Part shown: positions 28,401 through 36,106 of the stretch, piece after piece
Layout of the letters: every line of letters begins with the position of its first letter
Position numbering within the stretch: position 1 is the stretch's first letter
Assembly: GCF_010669285.1 (NCBI RefSeq)
Contig: NZ_CP048711.1
Span: 620,001-684,000 of the forward strand
DNA length: 64,000 nucleotides
Source: Kineobactrum salinum
GTDB taxonomy: Bacteria; Pseudomonadota; Gammaproteobacteria; Pseudomonadales; Halieaceae
Direction of reading: 5' to 3'
Translations under genes and position numbers: made by a program
Notes under the pieces: generated by a model
Database searches by the model: none
What the model saw: only the letters and a program-made list of their open reading frames with translations
What the model was told of the DNA's origin: nothing

Positions 28401-29389
28401 TCGCGACAGGCAGTGTCGACATCAACGGCGAGCGGGTCAGCTTCACTGTTTCCATCGGTATCGCACCGATTCTCGACTACAGTCCCGGCGTCGACGAGGT
28501 GATGGACAGCGCCCGGGCCGCCCTGGCACAGGCCAAGCAGGAAGGCCGCGACCGGGTGGTAATCTATCGCGAGAGCCAGGAAACCGTGAAACAGTATCGC
28601 CAGGAGCAGGGCCGCTCCCGGCGCGCGCTGGAAGAGGCGCTGGAGAGTGAGCGCTTCGTGCTGCGGGCTCAACCCATCATGCAGACCGCGATGGACGGTC
28701 GCCTGCCTGCCACTCGGCATTACGAATTGCTGTTGGCCATGCGCGCCAAGGACGGCGCCCTGATCTCGCCCCAGCCCTTCATCAGCTCCGCCGAACGCTA
28801 TGGTTTCATGACTCTGGTGGACCGCTGGGTAGTGCGCGAGGCCTTTCGCTGGATAAGCTCACTGATGGACGCGCAGAAGGTGGTGCCCAATCTCGCCATC
28901 AACCTGTCCGGATTCAGTGTCACCGACGACGCCTTCCTGGACTTCCTGTTTGAACAGATCTCCGAATTCGGCGTCGGCACCAATCGCCTGTGCTTCGAAA
29001 TTACCGAAACCGGCACCATTTCAAACCTCATCAAGGCCGCCGATTTCGTCCGCGCCTTCCGCAATATCGGCTGCAAATTCTCCATTGACGATTTCGGTAC
29101 CGGCCTGGCCAGCCACAACTACCTGCGCGAGTTGCCAGTGGACTACGTAAAGATTGACGGCAGTTTTATCACCGGTATCCACGAGAACCGCAACGACTAC
29201 GCGATGGCCCGCTCGATCAACGACCTCGCGCATTTCCTGGGTCAGGAAACGATCGCCGAATCAGTGGAAAACGATGCCATTATCCAGCAATTGCAGGAAA
29301 TCGGAGTCGACTATTTACAGGGCTGGGGCATAGGACGGCCAAAGCCCCTCGATGAAATTACCCTGGACCTGTCCAGTATCGAGAAATGA
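25478..29389 (+). CDS. Large DUF1631-GGDEF-EAL protein, probable c-di-GMP phosphodiesterase or sensor
   Basis: The 1303-residue cytoplasmic protein has no signal peptide or membrane helix. About residues 1-850 resemble the DUF1631 family, with a proline-rich linker near 340-400. Residues about 865-1030 are a GGDEF domain whose signature reads SGDKF (near 947), so diguanylate cyclase activity is unlikely. Residues about 1060-1300 are an EAL domain. Its signature reads ELL, but the other catalytic positions look intact: NLSGFSV, EITETG, DDFGTGLASH, DYVKIDGSFI, AESVE and QGWGIGRP. It is therefore more likely to cleave c-di-GMP, with the GGDEF part possibly binding GTP. It ends beside anr; a shared transcript is possible. 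Confidence 0.85.
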   Translation: MSQTSPQPRRRVAAELTLDDGPCLRGEVTLAADGHLHMNNVRLASGSRENKLNVALGTSGVLSFPSLVDSEGRISELAVAVHGAGGKGLALRPAAPKETVAQRCVAALAKPVPGGANSPTIARSVLLDEYRHLSVQLLTEMLSTFLDNLTDHLLELNLGNRVSHSTVTDAVTVLQLKRKAIIQSYIEHFLRYHEDLTPPTSERDQWWDLVDHSGALDLVDLNDFEDYLAVERMVTIGEDLHRVALETLLIRVATLIDAEPLTVRLPEHVGSLSRALQQVMGLYRLPHKLMPQLFDHFVIHFVRRLDEYYEVLNQFLLQAGIRPELEEEIRTRGSLLWRSQSPRPPRATRHADHSAIAETQVQQPSQVSRPPAATGYLGEPPDTTNGAGVAEAAAPRAAPTTTGSFSPQNLYRSVIDALNFKREVEHGIAEAAAGQPLADVQAVVTALASLQRNTSVREDIQRAGSMAEYLVAQGDRLEALGTASGLSADSRNQLDLVDSLFGTIDSQLDVAAALKPTLGNLQIPLARLALLEPHFFLDPAHPARSLLDQLSVLANSSNFPNKMLESRVAGIVDDIIERYDSDTAVFDSALASVEKLVRQQERAHSRNLERVVKTQEGKEKLQQARDAVARTIQDTIKPPEAPQVLLELIDQGWRDLMVLTHVKEGKASRAWREQVRTLEVLGSWLVEQHQGEVDEDLLVQRSLEAEPFIDMIEQQVSSALPGNVGIAAVLDELRAILAGEQTLVIGAVPAQLVHTPEPPSQLRTRLDKTRRLRRWVQRVEQLETGNWLNYRDREGQRRRMQLAWISDHRDRYLFVNDRGQKVAELNRVQLARLLSRGAQPPAPADELSVVEKSMYGTLEHVQRSLSFARNHDSLTQLINKDTFLSQLGRSLKHAHQHSSQHAVLLLDIDQFSLVNDVYDRISGDQVLQEFSRLLAQLHGKKVSSARLSGDKFAVLLVDRDLTQAEQVADGIRRDIATGSVDINGERVSFTVSIGIAPILDYSPGVDEVMDSARAALAQAKQEGRDRVVIYRESQETVKQYRQEQGRSRRALEEALESERFVLRAQPIMQTAMDGRLPATRHYELLLAMRAKDGALISPQPFISSAERYGFMTLVDRWVVREAFRWISSLMDAQKVVPNLAINLSGFSVTDDAFLDFLFEQISEFGVGTNRLCFEITETGTISNLIKAADFVRAFRNIGCKFSIDDFGTGLASHNYLRELPVDYVKIDGSFITGIHENRNDYAMARSINDLAHFLGQETIAESVENDAIIQQLQEIGVDYLQGWGIGRPKPLDEITLDLSSIEK

Positions 29390-29466
29390 CCGCCGAGGCC
29401 TTGATACAGTATACTGGGCTCGTGCCATCGCTATTCCGGCGCGCCATCTTTATCCCCGGAGGGAAG

Positions 29467-30225
29467 ATGTCAACGCATCCCGCGACATTGAGTGTCAATG
29501 AGCCCTTTCCGCCGTGTCACCAGGAATTCCAGGTCAGTTGCCATACCTGCCGCCTGAGTCGCATCTGTCTGCCCCTCGCCGTCAACAGCGGCGATCTGGC
29601 CCGGCTGGAGAGTATCATTGAGCGCAGCAGGCCCCTGCAGAAGGGCGAGCTGCTGTACCGGGAAAAGACGCCATTCCAGTCCATCTATGCGGTGCGCTCG
29701 GGCGCGCTGAAGGGCTTCTGCGGTACCAGGGACGGCAAGGAACAGGTCACCGGCTTTTACCTGCCGGGCGAGGTCCTGGGCATGGATGGCATCAGCAACG
29801 GTCATCATGCCTCCTCAGCGCTCGCCCTTGAGACCTCGGCAATCTGCGAAATCCCGTTCGATTCCCTGCAGCGCCTCAGTGCCTCGCTACCTGGCCTGCA
29901 GCGCCACCTGTTCCAGCTTATGAGCCGGGAAATCACCGAGGATCAGCTGCTGATCACCCTGCTTGGCAAGAATACCGCCGAAGAGCGGGTAGCTACCCTG
30001 CTACTGAGCATTTCCAGACGCAATGCCCGCCGGCAACTGAGTGCGAGTCAGTTCCGCCTGCCCATGTCGCGGGTGGATATTGGCAATTATCTCGGGCTCA
30101 CCGTGGAAACCATCAGCCGTGTCTTCAGCCGGCTGCAGAAAAACGGTGTCCTGCGAGTAGACAACAAGGAAATCGAGATTCTGGATCCCGAGACATTGCA
30201 ACGGGCCGCGAATCTGGCATGTTGA
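29467..30225 (+). CDS. anr: Oxygen-sensing transcriptional regulator Anr/Fnr
   Basis: Global anaerobic regulator of the CRP/FNR family. The 252-residue product has the N-terminal Fe-S cysteines in CHTCRLSRIC plus a further Cys in GFCGT, the set that binds an oxygen-labile [4Fe-4S] cluster. A cyclic-nucleotide-like barrel and dimer helix follow. The C-terminal helix-turn-helix is GNYLGLTVETISRVFSRLQKNG, whose E-SR residues recognise TTGAT half-sites. The ATG at 29467 is preceded by GGAGGG. A matching Anr box lies downstream before the cbb3 genes, so it probably controls its neighbours. Confidence 0.95.
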   Translation: MSTHPATLSVNEPFPPCHQEFQVSCHTCRLSRICLPLAVNSGDLARLESIIERSRPLQKGELLYREKTPFQSIYAVRSGALKGFCGTRDGKEQVTGFYLPGEVLGMDGISNGHHASSALALETSAICEIPFDSLQRLSASLPGLQRHLFQLMSREITEDQLLITLLGKNTAEERVATLLLSISRRNARRQLSASQFRLPMSRVDIGNYLGLTVETISRVFSRLQKNGVLRVDNKEIEILDPETLQRAANLAC

Positions 30226-30262
30226 ACGCGTCGGGGGCTTCGGAGCCAGAACTCCCGGTCCT

Positions 30263-30303
30263 TTGATCTGTATCATGGTTTGTGGTGCGCCAGGCTCTAC
30301 AAT
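30263..30303 (+). promoter_or_regulatory. Anr/Fnr-dependent promoter of the cbb3 oxidase region
   Basis: TTGAT-CTGT-ATCAT (30263-30276) differs from the TTGAT-N4-ATCAA consensus at one base. A TACAAT -10 box follows at 30298-30303. If transcription starts near 30310, the site is centred about 41 bp upstream, the classic class II activation distance. It serves the Yip1-family gene at 30341 and plausibly the cco genes beyond. Confidence 0.8.
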
Positions 30304-30340
30304 GCGCCCGTGCCGCCACCCGTCGGGGAAGAGTCAGAAT

Positions 30341-30943
30341 ATGATCCAGCATAGTATCGGTTTGATGACCCGTCCACGCACCCAGTGGCAGCGGGTGGCG
30401 GCGCTGCCATCAAACTCGCTGACCCCGCTGCTGCTGTATCCCGGCATCTTGGCGCTGCTGCCGGCAGTCGCCTGGTACTATGGGACCAGCAGGGTCGGCT
30501 GGAGTATTGGTGGCAGCGAAGCGATCCGTCTCACCGCGGCAAGCGCGCTCCAGCTCTGTGTTCTATTCTACTTTGCGATGCTCGCCTGTGTCGCTGCGGT
30601 AGGCTATTTCATCTACTGGATGGCGGGAACCTATGGAGCCCGGACCTCCGTGGTCCGAGGCATTGTGGTGGCAGGCCTGACTGTCACCCCGCTGTTCCTG
30701 TTTGGCCTTGCAGGGTTCTACCCCTTGCTTTGGGTGGATTTACTGCTCGGAGTGATTGCGGTGAGCTGGTCGGTCTATCTGCTTTATGTCGGGATTCCGA
30801 TCATGATGGAAATCCCGGAGGAACGCGGCTTCATGTTTTCCACCGCAGTGATCGCGGTCGGCCTGGTCATCCTGGTTTCCCTGATGGTCAGTACCGTGAT
30901 CCTGTGGGACCTCGGTATCGGGCCCGCCTATACCGACGCCTAG
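30341..30943 (+). CDS. Yip1-family integral membrane protein
   Basis: Function unknown. The 200-residue protein has five hydrophobic segments (about 32-50, 73-95, 108-130, 135-155 and 170-193) and the Yip1-type arrangement seen in many proteobacterial membrane proteins. The ATG at 30341 follows GGGGAAG. It is the first gene after the Anr-controlled promoter and 60 bp before ccoN, so it should be induced with the oxidase. No catalytic residues can be named. Confidence 0.75.
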   Translation: MIQHSIGLMTRPRTQWQRVAALPSNSLTPLLLYPGILALLPAVAWYYGTSRVGWSIGGSEAIRLTAASALQLCVLFYFAMLACVAAVGYFIYWMAGTYGARTSVVRGIVVAGLTVTPLFLFGLAGFYPLLWVDLLLGVIAVSWSVYLLYVGIPIMMEIPEERGFMFSTAVIAVGLVILVSLMVSTVILWDLGIGPAYTDA

Positions 30944-31003
30944 CCTCGTACTGCACCTCTATCGCAGACACGCCTGCCACGTTTTTTTGTATGGAAGCTG
31001 ACC

Positions 31004-32466
31004 ATGAATGAACTCGACGCCAAGCTGGAGCATCCCGTCTACAATTACAAGGTAGTGCGCCAGTTTGCCATCATGACGATAGTCTGGGGGATCGTGGGCA
31101 TGGCGGTGGGGGTTCTGATCGCCGCCCAGCTGGTGTGGCCGGCACTGAATCTGGATCTCCCCTGGACCAGTTTCGGTCGCCTGCGGCCGCTGCACACCAA
31201 TGCCGTCATCTTTGCCTTTGGCGGCAGCGCCCTGTTCGCCACCTCTTACTACGTAGTGCAGCGCACCAGCCAGGCGCGGCTGTTTTCGGACCGGCTGGCA
31301 GCCTTCACCTTCTGGGGCTGGCAACTGGTGATTGTGGCTGCCGCCATCACCCTGCCGATGGGCATGACCTCGTCCAAGGAATACGCCGAGCTGGAATGGC
31401 CCATCGACATCCTGCTCGCGATCGTCTGGGTGTCCTATGCGGTGGTGTTCTTCGGCACCATCGTCAAGCGCAAGGTCAGCCATATCTATGTGGCGAACTG
31501 GTTTTTTGGAGGCTTCATCGTCACTGTCGCAGTGCTGCATATCATCAACAGCGCGGCAATTCCGGTGGACTTGACCAAATCCTACTCCGCCTATGCCGGC
31601 ACCGTCGACGCGATGGTACAGTGGTGGTACGGCCACAATGCGGTGGGCTTCTTCCTGACTGCTGGCTTCCTGGGCATGATGTACTACTTTGTACCCAAGC
31701 AGGCCGGCCGCCCGATTTACTCCTACCGGCTCAGCATCGTGCATTTCTGGGCGCTGATCGCAGTGTACATCTGGGCCGGCCCCCACCATCTGCACTATAC
31801 CGCCCTGCCCGACTGGGCCCAGAGCCTGGGCATGGTAATGTCCATCATCCTGCTGGCGCCCTCCTGGGGGGCATGATCAACGGCATCATGACCTTGTCCG
31901 GCGCCTGGCACAAACTGCGCACCGATCCCATTCTCCGCTTCCTGGTGGTAAGCCTGTCGTTTTACGGCATGTCCACATTCGAAGGCCCGATGATGTCGAT
32001 CAAGACCGTCAATGCGCTTTCCCACTACACCGACTGGACTATCGGTCATGTCCATGCCGGCGCGCTGGGATGGGTGGCGATGATCTCCATCGGCTCGATC
32101 TACCACATGATTCCGATCCTGTTCGGCAAGACGCGCATGTACAGTATCAACTTGATCAATGCGCATTTCTGGATGTCCACCATCGGCACCGTGCTGTACA
32201 TCGTCTCGATGTGGGTCAATGGCATTCTGCAGGGACTGATGTGGCGGGCCTACAATGATGACGGCACGCTGACCTACACTTTTGTGGAATCAGTGGTAGC
32301 CAGTTACCCCGGCTACCTGGTACGCCTGGCCGGTGGTGCAATCTTCTTTGGCGGCATGCTGGTCATGGCCTACAACGTCTACATGACCGTGCGCAGGGAT
32401 GCCGAAGCGCCGGCCGTCCCGGCCCCTGCCGCAGCTACTGCCCAGGAGACCGGACATGAAGCATGA
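31004..32466 (+). CDS. ccoN: cbb3-type cytochrome c oxidase subunit I, frameshifted in the sequence
   Basis: Catalytic heme-copper subunit of the high-affinity cbb3 terminal oxidase, in the inner membrane. The first part runs from [16 protein letters not shown] through [14 protein letters not shown] (heme b ligand), the [12 protein letters not shown] helix (CuB/heme ligands) and [15 protein letters not shown], and stops after [11 protein letters not shown]. Adding one G to the run 31866-31871 continues it as [13 protein letters not shown], then [15 protein letters not shown] (heme ligands) to 32466. The joined protein is 487 residues, normal for CcoN. Its last 11 bp overlap ccoO. A consensus error is far more likely than an inactive oxidase. 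Confidence 0.93.
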
Positions 32467-33064
32467 AATCGTCGAAAAGAACATCGGGATAATGATCATC
32501 TTCATCATTGTCGCCATCAGTTTCGGCACTCTGGTGGAGCTGGTCCCTCTGATGTTCAGCAAGAAAACCAACGAACCCATAGCGGGCCTGAAGCCATTGC
32601 CGGCCCTGGAACTGGAAGGACGGGACATCTATATCCGCGAGGGCTGCAACAACTGTCATTCCCAGATGATCAGGCCCCTGCGAGCCGAAACCGAACGCTA
32701 TGGCCACTATTCGGTGGCAGGGGAATCTGTCTACAACCACCCGTTTCTATGGGGCTCCAAACGCACCGGACCGGATCTGGCACGGGTCGGGCAGCGCTAC
32801 AGTGACGACTGGCACCGGGCCCACCTGTACAACCCCCGGGATGTGGTACCCGAATCCAATATGCCGGCCTACCCCTGGTTGTTCGACAACGGGATCGACG
32901 GTGAGCGTACCGGCAGAAAGATGGCTGCTCTGCGCCGCGTCGGCGTGCCCTACAGCGACGAGGATATAGACGGTGCTGCATCGGCAGTGGTGGGAAAATT
33001 CGAAATTGACGCACTGGTGGCCTACCTGCAACAGCTGGGCACCCTGGTGCAGGCAAGGCGATAA
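32456..33064 (+). CDS. ccoO: cbb3-type cytochrome c oxidase subunit II (mono-heme)
   Basis: Membrane-anchored mono-heme cytochrome c that passes electrons to CcoN. The 202-residue product has an N-terminal anchor ([22 protein letters not shown]) and the heme site CNNCH in [26 protein letters not shown]. The GPDLARVG segment and the axial-ligand region [14 protein letters not shown] follow. The ATG at 32456 overlaps the ccoN stop by 11 bp, giving the usual MKHEIVEKN start. Confidence 0.96.
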   Translation: MKHEIVEKNIGIMIIFIIVAISFGTLVELVPLMFSKKTNEPIAGLKPLPALELEGRDIYIREGCNNCHSQMIRPLRAETERYGHYSVAGESVYNHPFLWGSKRTGPDLARVGQRYSDDWHRAHLYNPRDVVPESNMPAYPWLFDNGIDGERTGRKMAALRRVGVPYSDEDIDGAASAVVGKFEIDALVAYLQQLGTLVQARR

Positions 33065-33071
33065 CTGACTT

Positions 33072-33251
33072 ATGGATATCAATGACCTCAGAGGCATGGC
33101 CACAGCACTGATATTGCTTGCCTTCATCGGCCTGTGTGTCTGGGCCTACAGCAAGAAACGCAAAAAAACCTTCGATGAGGCCGCCAACCTGCCCTTTGCA
33201 GATGAAGACCAGGACCAGCCCAGCAAGCGGGAGGAGAGCGACAATGACTAG
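33072..33251 (+). CDS. ccoQ: cbb3-type oxidase subunit IV (CcoQ/FixQ)
   Basis: Small non-catalytic subunit that stabilises the complex. The 59-residue product MDINDLRGMATALILLAFIG... has one membrane helix (about 10-26) followed by a basic patch (YSKKRKKTFDEAANLPF) and an acidic tail, the standard CcoQ shape. It lies between ccoO and ccoP and overlaps the ccoP start by 8 bp. Confidence 0.93.
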   Translation: MDINDLRGMATALILLAFIGLCVWAYSKKRKKTFDEAANLPFADEDQDQPSKREESDND

Positions 33252-34121
33252 TTTCTGGAGCTACTGGATCATCGGTCTCACCAGCCTGTTCCTGGTCGGC
33301 ATCTCGTGGATACTGCTGGCCAACCGCCGGCGTGACGAGACCCAGACCGACCAAACCACCGGTCATGCCCACGACGGAATCGAGGAATACGACAATCCGC
33401 TGCCCGCCTGGTGGTTCTACCTGTTTGTCATCACCATTGTCTGGTCCATTGCCTATCTCATTGTCTATCCGGGCATGGGCAACTATGCGGGCCTGATCGG
33501 CTGGACCCAGGAGAAACAGCACGCCGGGGAAGTCAGCGCTGCGGAGCAGCGCTACGGTGAACTGCGCAGTCGTTACCTGGCAATGCCGGTGGAGGAGATC
33601 GCGCAGGACCCTGCTGTGCGCAAGATGGGAATGCGGATATTTGGCAACAACTGTGCCCAGTGCCACGGCGCCGATGGCAAGGGCCGCTTCGGTTTTCCCA
33701 ATCTGACCGATGACGACTGGCTCTACGGCGATTCTCCGGACGCGATCAAGACCAGCGTAACGCAGGGGCGCCGTGCGGCGATGCCTGCCTGGGGGATATT
33801 CTGGGGGACGGGGGTGTCACTGCGGTGACGGAATATGTGCTGTCGCTCAACGGCAAATCAGAGGACGGAGACCTGGCCGCCGCGGGTAAGGTTCATTTCG
33901 ACACCTACTGCATCGCGTGCCATGGGCCCGATGGCGCCGGTAACAAGGCCCTGGGGGCGCCCGATCTGGGCAATGGTATCTGGCTCTATGGCGGCAGCCG
34001 GCAGCAGATTGCGCACAGTGTACGCAGGGGGCGCAATGGAGTAATGCCGGCCTTCCAGGACAGCCTGAGCGAGGACAAGATTCACATTCTGGCTGCCTAT
34101 GTCTACAGCTTGAGCCACTAA
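33244..34121 (+). CDS. ccoP: cbb3-type cytochrome c oxidase subunit III (di-heme), frameshifted in the sequence
   Basis: Membrane-bound di-heme cytochrome c subunit. The N-terminus has two hydrophobic segments (WSYWIIGLTSLFLVGISWILL and WWFYLFVITIVWSIAYLIVYPG). The first heme site is CAQCH, in FGNNCAQCHGADGKG. The frame is lost after MPAWG. One more G in the run 33791-33795 restores DILGDGGVTAVTEYVLSLNG and the second heme domain with CIACH. The restored protein is 292 residues, normal for CcoP. Without the correction it would lose the second heme. Confidence 0.93.
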
Positions 34122-34189
34122 AGCGCAACCCCGCCGGGACCCCTGTCCCGGCGGCGCCAGTCCCGACCCTGCCAGAGCGACATCACGGT

Positions 34190-35599
34190 ATGACAGACAA
34201 AGACCTGATCGATATCCAGGAGATCGCCCCCGCCGAGGTGGCTGAACTGGACCTGTATCAGCGCCGCGAAAAAATCTACACCCGCCGCATCGAGGGTTTT
34301 TTTCAGCGGCTGCGGCTGTTCACCGGCTGGCCGCTGCTGATCGGCTATTTCCTGCTGCCGTGGCTGCAATGGGAAGGGCGCCAGGCTGTTCTGTTTGACC
34401 TGCCAGAGCGCAAATTCCACATCCTGGGGCTGACTTTCTGGCCCCAGGATTTCCCGCTGCTGGCCTTCCTGTTGATCATTGCCGCCTTCGCGCTGTTTGC
34501 GGTGACAGTCTGGGCCGGACGCCTGTGGTGTGGCTACACCTGCCCCCAAACGGTCTGGACCAGTATCTTCATGTGGCTGGAGCAACGCACCGAAGGTAGC
34601 CGCAACCAGCGCATGCGGCTGGACCAGGCACCCTGGACGCTGCGGAAACTGACGCGCAAGCTCATCAAACACGGGGCATGGCTGGCGGTGGCCTTTGCCA
34701 CTGGTGTCACCTTCGTCGGTTATTTCTATCCGATGCGGGAGCTGCTGCCGGATCTACTCACATTTTCCAGCGGCAAATGGGCACTACTGTGGACCCTGTT
34801 CTTTACGCTCGCCACCTACATTAATGCTGGCTGGATGCGTGAACAGGTGTGCATCTACATGTGTCCCTACGCACGTTTTCAGTCGGTCATGTTTGACCAG
34901 GACACACTGATCGTGTCCTATGATCCAGGGCGTGGCGAGCCGCGGGGATCCCGCAAACGCGATATCGACCATCGCGCTCGGGGTCTGGGTGACTGCATCG
35001 ACTGCAAACTCTGTGTCCAGGTCTGCCCTACCGGTATAGACATCCGGGAGGGCCTGCAATACGAGTGCATAGGCTGCGCCCTGTGCATTGACGCCTGCAA
35101 TTCGGTGATGGACAAGATGGACTATCCCCGCGGCCTGATTCGCTACACCAGCGAACATGAACTGCAGGGAGGAAAAACACGCTGGCTGCGGCCGCGCATC
35201 ATAGGGTACCTGCTGATGCTGTGCCTGATGATCGGCCTGTTCAGTTACCGGGTCACCAGCAGGGTCCCACTTGAATTGACCGTTATCCGCGACCGCAGCG
35301 AACTCTACGTCGAGACAGCCGACGGTCAGATAGAGAACATCTATACTCTGAGTTTGGTCAATATGGATGAGTCGGTGCACGAATTTGAACTCAGCGTCAG
35401 TGGCATTGCCGATGCCACCCTGATCGGCGAGCGTCTGCACAGGCTCGACGGCGGCGAAGTACGCAGCATCACCCTGCGGGTCCAGGCCGCGCCGGAACAG
35501 CTGTCGAAGCCGAGTACGGCCATCGAGTTCCAGGCCCGGGCCACCGATGCAGAGTCGCTGCGCACCGTATCCGAATCACGTTTCATGAGGCCACTGTGA
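34190..35599 (+). CDS. ccoG: Cytochrome c oxidase accessory protein CcoG (FixG)
   Basis: Membrane ferredoxin-like protein that reduces Cu(II) to Cu(I) for cbb3 assembly. The 469-residue protein has about five membrane helices, WCGYTCPQTVW and CIYMCPYARFQSVM. Two [4Fe-4S] motifs follow, CIDCKLCVQVCPTG and CIGCALCIDACN (about 268-310). A periplasmic C-terminal Ig-like domain completes it. It starts 68 bp after ccoP and its stop overlaps the ccoH start. Confidence 0.96.
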   Translation: MTDKDLIDIQEIAPAEVAELDLYQRREKIYTRRIEGFFQRLRLFTGWPLLIGYFLLPWLQWEGRQAVLFDLPERKFHILGLTFWPQDFPLLAFLLIIAAFALFAVTVWAGRLWCGYTCPQTVWTSIFMWLEQRTEGSRNQRMRLDQAPWTLRKLTRKLIKHGAWLAVAFATGVTFVGYFYPMRELLPDLLTFSSGKWALLWTLFFTLATYINAGWMREQVCIYMCPYARFQSVMFDQDTLIVSYDPGRGEPRGSRKRDIDHRARGLGDCIDCKLCVQVCPTGIDIREGLQYECIGCALCIDACNSVMDKMDYPRGLIRYTSEHELQGGKTRWLRPRIIGYLLMLCLMIGLFSYRVTSRVPLELTVIRDRSELYVETADGQIENIYTLSLVNMDESVHEFELSVSGIADATLIGERLHRLDGGEVRSITLRVQAAPEQLSKPSTAIEFQARATDAESLRTVSESRFMRPL

Positions 35600-36093
35600 T
35601 GTATCCCGATGCCGCCACTGATACCAGACCCTGGTTCCGCCAGTTCTGGCCCTGGTTCCTGATCGTCCTCCCCAGCGTGGTGGTAATTGCGAGCTTCTAT
35701 ACCCTGTATCTGGCGATACTGCACTCCGACGATCTGGTGGTGGACCAGTATTACAAGGACGGACTGGCCATCAACCGACAGCTGGAGCAAAAGCAGCGCG
35801 CGGCAACGCTGGGTATAACCGCCCGTTTTACCATCACGCCACAACAGGCCACGGTCGAGTTGGCCGGCCCTGTGGCCAGCCCGACGCTGGAACTGGCTTT
35901 ATCCCACCCGATGGAAGCCGACCGTGATTTCGGTATCGTGCTGCAACAGGTGGCTCCGGGGATCTACAGTGGAGTGCTGGACACGCCGGTCAGAAGCCGC
36001 TGGCACTGGCAGTTGCGGGATCCGGACGATCCGACATGGCATCTCGACGGCGTCCTGAGTGCTGCGGACCTGCTCGACGCGGACTCAAGCTGA
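35599..36093 (+). CDS. ccoH: FixH/CcoH family cbb3 assembly protein
   Basis: Single-span membrane protein needed for stable cbb3 assembly, thought to contact CcoN or CcoP. The 164-residue product has one N-terminal helix (WPWFLIVLPSVVVIASFYTLYLAI) followed by VVDQYYKDGLAINRQLE, the hallmark of FixH, and a beta-rich periplasmic domain. The ATG at 35599 overlaps the ccoG stop (TGATG); a GTG one codon earlier is possible. Confidence 0.92.
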   Translation: MYPDAATDTRPWFRQFWPWFLIVLPSVVVIASFYTLYLAILHSDDLVVDQYYKDGLAINRQLEQKQRAATLGITARFTITPQQATVELAGPVASPTLELALSHPMEADRDFGIVLQQVAPGIYSGVLDTPVRSRWHWQLRDPDDPTWHLDGVLSAADLLDADSS

Positions 36094-36106
36094 GCGTGGC
36101 CCGTTG

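Noticed and set aside
29401-29414. TTGAT-ACAG-TATAC upstream of anr as an autoregulatory Anr box
   Set aside because: Only the left half-site matches; the right half does not resemble ATCAA, so it is not listed as a site.
33791-33795. Programmed frameshifting at the ccoP or lepB G/C runs
   Set aside because: No slippery heptamer with a downstream structure was evident. The same -1 defect recurs in eight unrelated genes, which points to sequence error.
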